From Diphasiastrum complanatum (Eukaryota > Streptophyta > Lycopodiopsida > Lycopodiales > Lycopodiaceae): a stretch of 64,000 nt of DNA. The stretch is from assembly GCA_029204225.1 (NCBI GenBank), contig CM055113.1, positions 25,468,514-25,532,513 of the forward strand, in the 5' to 3' direction. Made by a program: the position numbers and the translations under genes. The notes beneath the pieces were generated by a model that was given only the letters and a program-made list of their open reading frames with translations, searched no databases and was not told the DNA's origin. Below, one piece after another: positions 1 to 12,700 of the stretch (position 1 is its first letter; each line of letters starts with the position of its first letter).

Positions 1-847
1 TGCGGGTTGCGAGTCAGGGCGAGCTGCAACCAAGTCTCAGCCTCCCTTGCTGGAATGTTGTCCTGGCACTCGCCTTGGCATGCCAGCTCCCCGGAGACTA
101 GGGTCGGTCATACACTTGAAATGTAACCTTCTCAAATTTATCAATAAAGTGGGATTTTCCTCAAAGTGACTCTGACTACCTTCTGGGTTTCAGTGTTCGG
201 TAAAAGCGCCAGTTGTAAGGCCGCTTCAAAATTTTTAAGTTGGCAGATAGCTGGGGGTTGTATCCCGGGATGCCAACAGTATGTCGTTGGGACCATTCCG
301 TCCGTGGTGCTAGCGGTATGCTATTGGGACCATTTGGTCCAGGAACTGGTTGTCTCCTTATCTGTCGCGGCTTGTGGTTGTGAGTGTTCCTTGCATGAAC
401 GTGAACGGGTTAAGCTCTTGGGCTCTAACCAGTCGGTTGAGTTGGATGGCTTGCTTGGGCGGAAGTTACCTGTTTATGGCTATCCAGTCTTGCGTGGCGC
501 AGGTTGGCTTCCAGCGCCTGTGACAAAGCTTTCAGTTGGTTAAGTATGATGTAAGTCAGACCACTTGCTTGGAATGGATGTTACTCGTTTGTAACGAAGC
601 TTCGAGATGGTTAAGTTTGATGTATGTCGGGTGGCTTTTTTGGAGGGAAGTCACCCACATCGGGACCCCCGATCAAGCATGGCGCCAGGTTGGATCTCAA
701 TGTTGGTTTTCGGAACTTCAAGTTGGTTGAGTGTGATCGTTGTTGGTGAGTTGGCTGCTTGTATGTCAAGTGGGTTTGGATGGCAAGAGTTGTAGGCTAG
801 GAAGCTAAGTCGTGGTTCCCGGCTCCCTTTGGGATGCTTGCGCTACA
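1..847 (+). repeat. R1 LTR, 5' part cut off by the window edge
   Basis: This is the inner and 3' part of a long LTR of the family I call R1. It matches the complete R1 LTR at 18478-20188 from the stretch before the polyadenylation-like AATAAAG (about 143) to its end in GCTACA at 847. Two bases later comes an initiator-methionine-type primer-binding site, which sets the 3' boundary. Short ORFs here are not conserved in frame between copies, so I read the block as non-coding. The 5' end of the LTR lies outside the window. Confidence 0.8.
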
Positions 848-849
848 TG

Positions 850-862
850 TGGTATCGGAGCC
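850..862 (+). other. Primer-binding site of R1
   Basis: TGGTATCGGAGCC complements the 3' end of plant initiator Met-tRNA with one mismatch from the usual TGGTATCAGAGCC. It follows the LTR end by 2 bp, the same spacing as in the R1 copy at 20191 and the R2 copies at 2386 and (antisense) 53127. Confidence 0.8.
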
Positions 863-1467
863 GACTGGCTGGTCAGCTATGCGAATCTCACAGAAATGGC
901 CACGGTTTGGGGTTCATCAAGACAACTGTTGTTCAAGGTGCTACCCACAGTGTAAGAACGGGTGTGTCCACGGTCGAGGTGGTCGGCAGAGCGGGGGACT
1001 TGATGATACAAGGTGCTGTCCTTGAGGTGTAAGCACGATCAGTTCTCGCGGTTCGGGCCTGGCGATGTCTGCACGTAGGACAGATGAGGCAGTGTGCTGC
1101 CATTAGGTTGGTGTAAGCACGGTCTGTGCCTTGTGGGGTGCGGGGTGACATATTCGAACTGTATGGGTTAACCATTGATATAGAGATGTTGCTCGAATTC
1201 GGGTGTAAAGCACAGGTGGTTAGCTGTCGGTGCAGGATAGTTGCCGATCATTTAACTATAAGGGCTATCGACCAAAAAGTGGTGGGGCGTGGCTGAGGCA
1301 ATGTGTTGCTTAATGGTGAAAGCACGGATAGTTGGAGGGGTGTCCTATGTGGGTTGATTCTGTGATCGATTTGTATGGGCGCGGCCAGGCAAAGGTCCGT
1401 TGGTAGGACCATCTCAAAGGGGGACCTTGTCTTTGTTACTTGTTAGTAAACTTGCCTGAGTGTCTAT
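863..1467 (+). repeat. R1 untranslated leader
   Basis: Non-coding leader following the primer-binding site, homologous to 20204-20830. It carries five spaced copies of a GTAAGCACGG-like motif, starting near 952, 1029, 1113, 1204 and 1318. The leader stops at 1467, where the LTR of a second element (R2) begins; the uninterrupted leader is seen at 20780-20830. Confidence 0.7.
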
Positions 1468-2383
1468 TGTAAAGCTGACTCGGGTGCACCCAGCGTGCCC
1501 TGTAAGACTCAAAGGAGTGACACTCTCTAAGGTCCCAGAGAAGTTAGAACGTCAAGGACTGAGCCTCCGACCTGTGGTGAGCCAGTCAAGTAGTCACAAG
1601 TCATGAGCTCGCTTTGGAGCTTGAGTCATGGCCTAGTCAGGAAAGCAAGTTGATTCGGCCGCCGGGATGGCTCCCGGGACCCATGTTCGGGAGCCGGACT
1701 GATTCTACCAGGCTTGCGAGGCTTATTCAGCAAAATAAAAACTAAGTCCCAAAAAGCGTGCTTTACCAGAAAGCACTATGTTTCAGAACAGAGGAGGTGC
1801 GTCGAATCACAACAGAACTATAGGGGGAGTCCAACAGACAGAAACTTGGGCAGCTCAACCAGCACCAAGAATCCAATCACTAGGCCTCAGCTCCCTGTAC
1901 CAGCACGAGCCAGGCACAATGCCCAGCACGTGTTGGTGGCCCCGAGACCGGTCAGTCTATGTATGAATGTAACCTCTTCCAAATCTAATAAAGTTGATCC
2001 TTGGGAATAATTACCATTTTGGTTTCGCCTCCGGGACTGGTCCAAGTGGAAGGACCCTTACTACAACCTTTTTGCGTCGCTAGCGCCTAAGGGTCCCTGT
2101 CATCGACATGGGGCTTGCCACTATGCCAATTGGTCAGTTTGGCGACCACTATGCCTTGGGTTTCATGTGTGGCTTGTCTTTGTCTTTGGGTTACCTTTTG
2201 GGGACAGATTCTGAGTTGGCTTTCGGGTTGGTTGGGATTCCAGTTTTCTTAAGTCTGAATGGTTAAACTTGTTACGTTTCTGAGTTGGCTTTTACGTAAG
2301 TGCATGATGGGTGAATGTTAGACTTAAGCGTGTGCTGGGGAAACCGCTCAAGTCCCAGCGCCCTTTGAGGCACCGGCGCAATA
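1468..2383 (+). repeat. R2 LTR (5' LTR of a nested gypsy-type element)
   Basis: A 916-bp LTR starting TGTAAAGCTGACTCGG and ending just before the primer-binding site TGGTATCAGAGCC at 2386-2398. An antisense copy with the same ends lies at 53130-54031. A polyadenylation-like AATAAAG is near 1988. It shares scattered blocks with R1 (CGTGCTTTACC, the ACTATAGGGGGAGT region, the AATAAAG region) but has diverged and differs in length, so I treat R2 as a relative of R1. It sits inside the R1 leader. Confidence 0.8.
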
Positions 2384-2385
2384 TG

Positions 2386-3214
2386 TGGTATCAGAGCCGA
2401 CTAGTCGGTCAGCTACGCAAGTCTCACAGGGATGGCCACGTTTTGGGATTTGTCAGGACAACCGTTGCGCAAGGTGCTACCCACAATGTAAGCACGGGTG
2501 CGCCCACGGTTGGGGTGGTCGGCAGAACGGGGGACTTGATGAGTCAAAGTGCTACTCTCGAGGTGTAAGCACGGTTAGTTTCCGTGGTTCGGGCCTGGCG
2601 CCATCTGTACGTAGGACAGATGAGGCAATGTGTTGCCATTAGGTTGGTGAAAGCACAGTCTGTGCCTTGTGGGGTGCGGGGAGACATATTTGAACTGTAC
2701 GGGTTAACCATTGATATAGAGATGCTACTCGAATTTGGGTGTAAAGCACGGGTGGTTAGCTGCCGGTGCGGGATAGCTGCCGATTGTTTAGCTATAAGGG
2801 CTATCGACCAAAAAGTGGTGGGGCGTGACTGAGGCAATGTGCTGCTTAATGGTGAAAGCACGGATGGTTGGATGGATGTCTTCCCGTGGGCTAATTCTGT
2901 GATAGATTTGTGTGGGTGCGGCTAGGCAAAGGTCCTACGTCCGGTCTCAGGGGGGTTTGTGACTTGAGAGGATCTTCTGTGTTTGCTTGGTTGGTATGTT
3001 CCGTTTGTTGTGTGCTTGCTTGGACACAAATGACCTGGTTCCTACTTGGCTCTCAAGTGATGTGGGCGTGCTAAGTTTGAGGAGGGGATATTTTCATTGA
3101 AGCTAATTTAATAAAGAAGAAAAGAGAGCTGTGGGGCCCGGCCGACAGAAGAGAGAGTTTCAAATATAAAAAGGATTGAGGCGATAATCTGTTGGAAGTA
3201 CACCTCTGACTATA
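2386..3214 (+). repeat. R2 primer-binding site and leader
   Basis: The primer-binding site TGGTATCAGAGCC (2386-2398) is followed by about 800 bp of leader. The first 480 bp match the R1 leader clearly, including five GTAAAGCACGG-like motifs starting at 2488, 2565, 2649, 2741 and 2864. The later part (TGAGGAGGGGATATTTTCA near 3078) leads to the gag start at 3215. Confidence 0.75.
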
Positions 3215-3784
3215 ATGGAGGACCATCTTGAAGAGTTATGAGCGTTGACGGACAGAGAAGAGCTGGCTCGAGATGGCACCAGGTCCAAGTCGAGAAAGAA
3301 AGAGCGTATGCACTCCACAGTGGCACGTCTCCAAGAAGAGATGGGTGGCCCTTCTGAACCTACACCAAGAGATGAACCCTTGCCAGAGGCGCAACATGAC
3401 CTCTTTGAAGTGAAGATGTGGTAATACTTATCAAGCGCAATGATGGCTATGCTTAGCGAGGTGAAGAAGGACAGAGAAACATAAAGGAAAGAATGGCAAA
3501 CATCCTTGCGAACCATGAACCTTACTCAATTTAACCTTGCTAGAGAAATGAGAGACGGGCTAACACAGCTCGAAGCCAGGTTTGAAGAGTTGGAAGCAAC
3601 TAGGGGGAATGCAGTGGCGCCTCCTCCATAGATACCAAGAGAACCACGAGCGCAAAACACGGAAGGCCCAAGGAAGACTGCCAAAGTGAAAGCACCACCT
3701 ACTTTCAAAGGAGAGCGTGACATTCGAGTTGTGGAAGATTGGTTGTTTCACATGGACCATTACTTCCGTCTGATGAACACTCCG

Positions 3785-3790
<6 letters not shown>
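3215..3790 (+). pseudogene. Ty3/gypsy-type gag, N-terminal part, stop-riddled
   Basis: Reading from the ATG at 3215, one frame can be followed to about 3790 without a frameshift but through four in-frame stops (TGA near 3239, TAA near 3419, TAA near 3482, TAG near 3629). The conceptual protein has a charged, coiled-coil-like N-terminus (KSRKKER, LQEEMGG, LTQLEARFEELEA) and then APPTFKGERD and VEDWLFHMDHYF, the pattern that opens the retrotransposon gag domain of plant Ty3/gypsy elements. The stops are mostly of the kind made by C-to-T change (CGA to TGA, CAA to TAA, CAG to TAG). The frame is cut where repeat block X begins (about 3785). It follows the R2 leader, so it most likely belongs to R2. 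No protease, RT or integrase remains. Confidence 0.75.
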
Positions 3791-5707
<1,917 letters not shown>

Positions 5708-6752
5708 ATCTCCAACTGTAGATGTCTTAGGGATAATATTGAGTGATATATATCTTCAATAATCAGATATGCAAAGATTCCTGAAATATTTTGACCACCT
5801 AAGCCATGTGATGGACATACTTGTGAATGTGCATCAAAATCGAGAAGCTGAGATTCCCTTCATGGAAACAAATCGGAGAGGAATCGAGAAGAGTAAAACG
5901 TTGTCAGTTGCAGCACCATCGAACCAAAGTTCACACTGTCTACTTCAAAAATTAGTGTAGGAGGCCTCCGTCAAGCTCTTCACCTCTTCTTGCTTTTCTT
6001 TATTCCTCTAGTTCTAACTAATGCATGAGAATGTTTGAAGAGCACTATTTAAATCGACTCTAGGTGGAGTGTGTCCTCTTCTAGATATATACCTTGTTGC
6101 AAGGGCCTGTCGATGATATGCATGTCTTGTCAGACGAAAAAAATAGAAGCTAACCATGTCTATGTGTTGAGATCTATGTCTTGAAGTTTCAACTTCAAGA
6201 GTAGTTCGCTCTTCGGTTGATGGAACCATCATCTAGATGCCATTTGTAGACAATACCACTTCTTCTGGAACATTGATCTTATAAGAGCTAAGTGAGTAGC
6301 TACTACCCGACTTACAATTCCGTCATTGAATATGATTGCTAATCGGCCCTGGTTATTCCCGTCTTGTATTTAATTCCATAGTCTAGCTATACCAAGATTA
6401 TAATGTGTAAATTGAAATGAAATTTGGGTGTACATTTCTAAGTAACTTGAAATACTGGCCATGTGGCCAGTCATGACAGTTTCCATTTCCGTTGAACTTT
6501 GAACTGCATGGTTATTGTTTCAAAGGTCTCACAAGATCAAGAAAAGACCTCGTTTGAAGTGGTTGTGTAATTCCAACAAGAAAGATATTATAATTGATTT
6601 GAACTTCACTCTGTATGATTTGTAGTTTTAGTCATGGAGCCCAAAAGCATGGCTAAAGTTCAATAGAACTTCAATGGAATGATTGATTCTTAAAGAGGTC
6701 AAATTCAAACTTTGTTTGTGGAGAATCAAGTGATTCCTTGAGATAGTTAGTT
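5708..6752. other. No clear gene; one short ORF at 5769-5960
   Basis: A 63-codon plus-strand ORF (5769-5960; contains FLKYFDHLSHVMDIL and FMETNRRGIEK) looks protein-like but matches nothing I recognise and has no visible partner exon. The rest is AT-rich sequence without a sustained frame, repeat boundary or RNA gene that I can support. Confidence 0.3.
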
Positions 6753-7080
6753 GATGGACATTGTTGCAGGTGTGGAGGGAAGACCTTTGGCACCACAAGA
6801 ACAATTGAGGTATGATAGGAGGGCAAAGAAAGCTCTTCATGAGATCAATTGAATGTGACTAATGAACTTCTCAAGGAAGTTGGTAAGTGCACTACATCTA
6901 GTGAGGCTTGGGAATCTCTAAAGAAGTTTTTTGAGTCCAAGTATACATCAGGAGTCCTAACCCTTAGGAGGCAAATCTTTGAAAGATTACAAAAGACGGA
7001 TGAAAGTGCTCATACTTTTTCTTTTTAGGGTTAAAGCATTCAATGATGAGCTGGCATGTATTGATGACGCCGATTTGGCT
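6753..7080 (+). pseudogene. Copia gag fragment, E-like
   Basis: The stretch translates in pieces to MDIVAGVEGRPLAPQEQ, then a region matching NVTNELLKEVGK, SEAWESLKKFFESKYTS and LTLRRQIF. These align in order with residues of the gag at 9769-13722 (MDIVAEIEERPLTLQEQ; SASEAWNALKKLFESKSTS; LTLRRQIF). Frameshifts and stops are frequent and neither gag end is present, so this is an old scrap of a related copia element lying next to the F element. Confidence 0.7.
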
Positions 7081-7213
7081 TTCAAATTGGTGGAGAAGCG
7101 GCGAGTGGCCTGGTAAGGGAAAAAATGCAGGTCATTATTTTCAACTTCTAACATCACTGTTGGCCTCGACATACTGTTTTTAGCCTACGACAGAAGTTTC
7201 AAGCAGTTTTGCA

Positions 7214-9118
7214 ATGACAAACATGGGAGAGTCCATTTTGAGTGAAAGTAGCAAATTGGACGGGATTTCTAACTATGTAGTGTGGGAATTCAAAATGAAA
7301 AACATACTGATGGAGAAAGACGTGTGGGAAGTCATCACAAGTGATGAGAGAAGGCCGCCAAATGAAGCGGATATCAAAGTGTTCGATAAAAAGATGAGGA
7401 AAGCTTTGACCTTCATTAACTTGTCAGTGAAGGATCACATCATTATCCACATTTGTGATGTTGTTACACCCAGACAGGCATGGGATGTGCTAAATGAGCA
7501 GTTCGAGACGTCAAATCCATCAAGAATCATGTTTTTGAAGTCAAAGTTGAATAGTGTCTGCATGGAACAAGGAGAGCACATTCAGACGTACATGACCAGA
7601 ATCAAGACAATGAGAGATGAACTGCATTCTATTGGAGAACGCATACGTGATGTGGAGCTGGTGCATAATGCATTGTGCGGCATTGCATAATCCTATCAGA
7701 TGTTTGTGAGCTAAATAGCATCAAGAGAAAAATTGCCAACCTTTGACGAGCTCACAGGAATCTTGATGCAACAAGAACAACGGTGAGAAATGGTGAAAGC
7801 TAGACGTCAAAATATTGACGATCAAGCACTTGTGACACGCCAAAAACAAGGCAAGGGCAAGAAGAAGTCTAAACAACAATTTGCCAAGTCTTAGGAGGAC
7901 GAGGGATCTTCCAGTAAGACCAAAAAAGGAAGGCAAGTGCTTCCATTGTGGTAAAAAGGGCCATTGGAAGAGTGAATGTCGCAAATTCCTGGTGGAACAA
8001 GGCAAGGGGAAACCAAAACAAGCAGGTAACCTTGTCAACAAGGGCGAAATTGAAGGCTCTTGCATATTTATATCTGCATTGTCATCTAATCAAGATCATC
8101 AAGCATGGTATATTGACTCGGGAGACACAAGACACATGACAGGTAATAAGAATTGGTTCAGTAGCTTGAAAGTGTTGGATAATGGAACATCTGTTTCAGA
8201 AGCAAATGGTGAGGTGTGCAAGATCAAGGGGATAGGCACCGTTTCAATCCAACTACCTGATGGCAAAAGCAGGATGATCAGGGAGGTACTTTATGTACCA
8301 GGTTTGAAGAAAAATCTACTTTATGTTGGAGTCGTTACTGATCAAAAGTTGAAAGTAGAATTCGCCCATGATCGTTGCTTTGTGAAGGATGTGAACCAAA
8401 AGTTCAAAGTTATTGTGGATGGAGTAAGAGAGCCCAATACAAAATTGTACATGTTGAATGCCACAATTAAGGAGCAACATGGACTTGTATCGTCCATTCC
8501 ATCGCAGGCTGAGTTGTGGCATAAGAGGCTTGGTCACTTGAACTTGGGAAGCCTCAGTTTGATGAGAAAATTGGAGATGGTAACAGGATTGCCTACCATA
8601 GAAGATCACTTGAAATCGATGTGCAAATCTTGTGTATATGGGAAGCAGCATCGAGAGAAGTTCAATAAAGGGGGTGTTGCAAGAGCAAAGAAAATCCTGG
8701 ATTTAATCCACACATATTTATGCGAGCCTATGAGGACCATGTCCTTAGGTAAAGCCTTCTATTTCATGACCGTTATTGATAATATGTCACATAAGACATG
8801 GATCTACTTCATGAAGAAGAAATAAGATGCATTTGATAACTTCAAGAGATTCAAAGCATTGGTCAAAAATCAGACAAGTAGGAAGATCAGATAGTGGAGG
8901 TGAGTACAAGTCTAATGACTTCAATGATCTTTGTGACCAATGTGGGATTAAAAGACAATTTATGCAAGCTCATACTCCTGCTCTCAATGGTGTAGCTGAA
9001 CGCAAGAATCGTACGATTGTGGAAAGTGACAGATCTATGCTAGCTGAGATGAAATTACCAAAAGATTTTTGGTCAGAAGCATGTAGCACGATAGTCTATC
9101 TTTAGAATAGAAGTCCTA
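7214..9118 (+). pseudogene. Copia element F, gag to integrase, decayed (part 1)
   Basis: The frame opens at 7214 with a copia gag (SKLDGISNYVVWEFKMKN; about 158 codons before a stop at 7688). After a broken linker, 7881-8825 encodes the zinc knuckle CFHCGKKGHWKSEC, a protease-like WYIDSGDTRHMTG (DSG kept, the usual Ala-Ser after it altered), the pre-integrase region ending AELWHKRLGH, the zinc-binding Cys pair, and the start of the integrase core. The first catalytic Asp of the core appears lost (HTYLCEP where HTDLCGP is usual). 8827-9105 continues with SDSGGEYKS and NGVAERKNRTIV, the second Asp and the Glu. There is no 5' LTR or leader. The integrase is interrupted at 9118 by element E and resumes at 15534. 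The gag and pre-integrase sequences differ from A-E, so F is a separate, older family. Confidence 0.85.
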
Positions 9119-9773
9119 TGTGAAAAATACAGATCCTAAGTGGATCTAAACTCCAAGATCATTGGCTTGAATGCTTGCACTCCAAACTACATAAGCTAGG
9201 AATTGGCAACACATTCTATGCTACCTAGAATGCAAAGAACTTGATCAAAAAGCATTTATCACAAATGGAAACTTCCATAAACATCAAGTGCGGCCCAAAA
9301 TAGCATTATACAGTCCATAATACATCAGCCTACCACTTTTGGAAAGCACCTAAGATCATACACAATAGCTTGAAGACAATACACACAACAATGCTCTCAA
9401 TGGAGGAAGAAACAATGACAATGATCTATTGATCTCAATGAAGCATACAAAAGGTTTCTCCAACCTGTTCTCCACGACTTCCCTACTATTTATGGATGAG
9501 GAAGATGACTCTCTCTCCTCTCTCTAGAAGGTACTTGACCCTAGATATTCCCTATATAGGAAAAATAGCTAAAAATGGCTTATATGACCAAAATACATCA
9601 AAATGGTCTCATTTTGAAGGGTATGAAGTTTGACACTTCATCATACTGAAAAAATATAGTAAATAAAAACATTGTGGCCTGGTTCACACGTGTGAAACTC
9701 CAGAACCAAAACTATTTACAATTTTAGCCAATTTAGGCCTCAAACTAGCTAGGAAATGTTGACAATTTTCACA
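9119..9773 (-). repeat. 3' LTR of element E
   Basis: 655 bp, TG at 9119 and CA at 9773 on the plus strand, flanked outside by TCCTA and inside by the antisense polypurine tract CTCCCTCTT (9774-9782). Contains the 14-bp palindrome TTCACACGTGTGAA (9683-9696) and, in the sense direction, TATA-like CTATATAGGG and CCATAAATAG boxes. Confidence 0.95.
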
Positions 9774-12700
9774 CTCCCTCTTCAACATTGGATGCTAGTT
9801 TCAACATAGTCTTTGAGCACATTCCAAGATTAGATCTATGCATTAAATATAGGTCCTTTCCCAATGGTTTGGTGAAGATATCAGCCACACACTCCTTTGA
9901 AGAGACATGTTGAAGCTCCACCTCTTTGGCAATGACTTGATCTCTCACAAAATGGTGAGCAATCTCAATGTGCTTGCTCCTTGCATGAAAAACAGGATTG
10001 CTTGCCAAGCTTTGGGCTGAAAGGTTATCACAAAGTATGATTGGAGTCTTCTCTGGTTCCAGCAAGTGAAGATCCAATAACATCCTCTTGATCCAAAGAA
10101 TCTCCTTGGTGCATGTTGTTAATGCCTTGTACTCGGCTTCGGTGGAAGATAGAGAGATAGTTGGTTGCTTCTTTGATAGCCATGAGACCACTCCATCTCC
10201 AAGATAGATTGCAAAGGCACTTGTTGACTTCCTATCCATTTGATCACCTGCAAAATCTGAATCTGAAAATCCACAAAGGTTAGGTGTAGTACCTCCATAC
10301 AAGATGCCAAAATCTCTAGATCCCGAGATGTATCTAAGTACTCTCTTTCCTAGCTTCCAATGAGCCTCACTAGGATCTTGCATAAATTGACTTAGTTTAC
10401 CAACCACAAAGCTTAGATCAGGTCTTGTGATCTTTAACCATATAAGAGATCCTATTAGCTTTCTATATAGAGTAATGTCCTTGAAGGATCTTTCATTACT
10501 TCTTGTAGTTAGCTTTACATTTGATTCCATAGGAGTAGAAACAACTTTACAATCTTCCATATGAAACCTTTTTAGAATAGAGTTAACATACTTTTCTTGA
10601 CATATGAATGTAGATTTAGAAGTTCTAATAATCTCTATTCCTAAGATATAATGAAGTTTACCAAGATCTTGAATTTCAAACTCTCTTTTGAGTGCCATCT
10701 TGATTTCATCTATATCTAGATTGTTACCACCACTTAAGATAATGTCATCAACATAGATCAAAAGTAAAGTGATATCATTTTCATTCAATCTAAAGTAGAG
10801 AGAATGATCATACTCACTCATAACAAAGTTTTGAGAAAGTAAGAAGGAATTGAGCTTAGCATACCAACTCCTTGGTGCTTGCTTTAGCCCATACAAACTC
10901 TTTTGGAGATAGCACACATGATTAGGCTCATCATGTGAAACATAGCCCTCGGTTTGCTCCATGTAAATATCTTCTTCAAGATCACCATTCAAGAAGGCAT
11001 TAGTAACATCCATTTGCCACATATCCCAATCATAAAGAGTTGCAAGAGAGATTAGGATTCGAATAGTTACCATCTTTGCCACGGGTGCAAAGGTCTCATC
11101 ATAGTCAATACCATATTCTTGAGCATACCCCTTTGCCACCAACCTTGCCTTGTACTTGTTGATTGATCCATCTTGATTTGTCTTGATCTTGAAGATCCAC
11201 TTACAACCAATTGCCTTCTTGTCCTTTGGAAGCTTTACCAACCTCCATGTGTTGCTTTTGATGAGTGCTTGATGCTCATGATCCATGGCTTGGATCCATT
11301 CCTTCTTTTGAATTGCTTCACCTACACAAGTTGGTTCATCAAAAGAGGTAAGAAAAGCAAAGTTAGAGTTGTCCACGACTTGCTTTCCTTTTTCATCATA
11401 GGTTAGCCTTGATGGCTTAGCCCTTTGCCTTTGAGTCTTCCTTGAAGTTTGCTTTGGAGTGGCATCTCCATCTTCATCCAAGACATCTTGCACATCATGA
11501 TGATTAGTAGGCACATCAACATCAACATCAACAACATTGGAAACATTCTCTTCATGAAAGATGACATCCCTACTTATGACAACTTTCTTTGTAGAAGGAA
11601 TGTACACTTTGTAAGCCTTGCTTACTTCACTATAGCCAACAAACACACCCTTCTTTGATGAAGGATCTTCTTTAGTTCTATCATCAAGTGTGATATTGAC
11701 AAAACATGTACATCCAAAGATCCTACAATGCTTGACACTCGGCCTTCTACCATAAAGAACCTCATGAGGAGTTTTACCATCCAAGGAAGCACTTGTCCAT
11801 CTATTACATAGATAGTTAGCACATGCTAAAGCTTCCCCCCAAAAAGACTTAGCAAGATTAGCATGTAGTCTCATTGCCTTGGCACATTCACAAAGGGTTC
11901 TATTCTTCCTCTCGGCCACTCCATTCTGTTGTGGAGTCCTAGGACTAGACATCTCCCTCTTAATCCCATGTGCTATACAAAAGTCTTTGAACCTATTTGA
12001 GGTGTATTCCCCTCCATTATCAGATCTTAAGCATTTGATCTTTGTATTGAATTGGTTTTCCATTTCATTCTTGAACTTGACAAATGCAGCAAACACTTCA
12101 TCCTTACTTTTAAGAAGATAGATCCAAGTATACCTACTAAAGTCATCAATGAAAGTTTCATAAATCTTTGCCCCACCATTGCTAGTTGTACTAGAAGAAT
12201 GAATATCAGAATGCACAAGTTGAAAAGCTTCTTTAGATCTAGAAGTAGATCTAGAATAAGCAAGTCTATGAGATTTGGACAAGGCACTATGTTCACAAAC
12301 ACTATTGTTTGCAACAAGACTTTTAGGGAGACCAAGAACAAGCTCTTTCTTTGCCATTACCTCCAAAGATTTGAAGTTGGGATGGCCCAACCTCTTGTGC
12401 CAAACTTCTTGGTTTGTCAATTGCTCCCTAGCCATACATCCTTCATGATTAGAGATCACACATGCATCAAGCTTGAAAAGTTTACCATGCCTCCTACCTT
12501 GAGCAATCAAGGATCCACATTTACTTATCAAACATGCATCTCCAATGAACTCCACATCAAGTCCTTTGTCAATCATTTGACTTACACTAAGCAAATTCTT
12601 AGTGATTGAAGGAATGTACAAAACATTTTCAAGATTTGCTTTCCTATTTGTTGAAAGGGAAATAGGAATAGTGCCTATGCCTTTGATGTCACATTGACCA

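Noticed and set aside
166-1032. ORFs of 60-125 codons in the R1 LTRs and leader (also 19016-20366 and 23051-23626)
   Set aside because: Frames are not conserved among the R1 copies, and the region is bounded as LTR and leader by the primer-binding site.
12052-12609. 185-codon plus-strand ORF inside element E
   Set aside because: Antisense shadow of the integrase-coding strand with no independent features.
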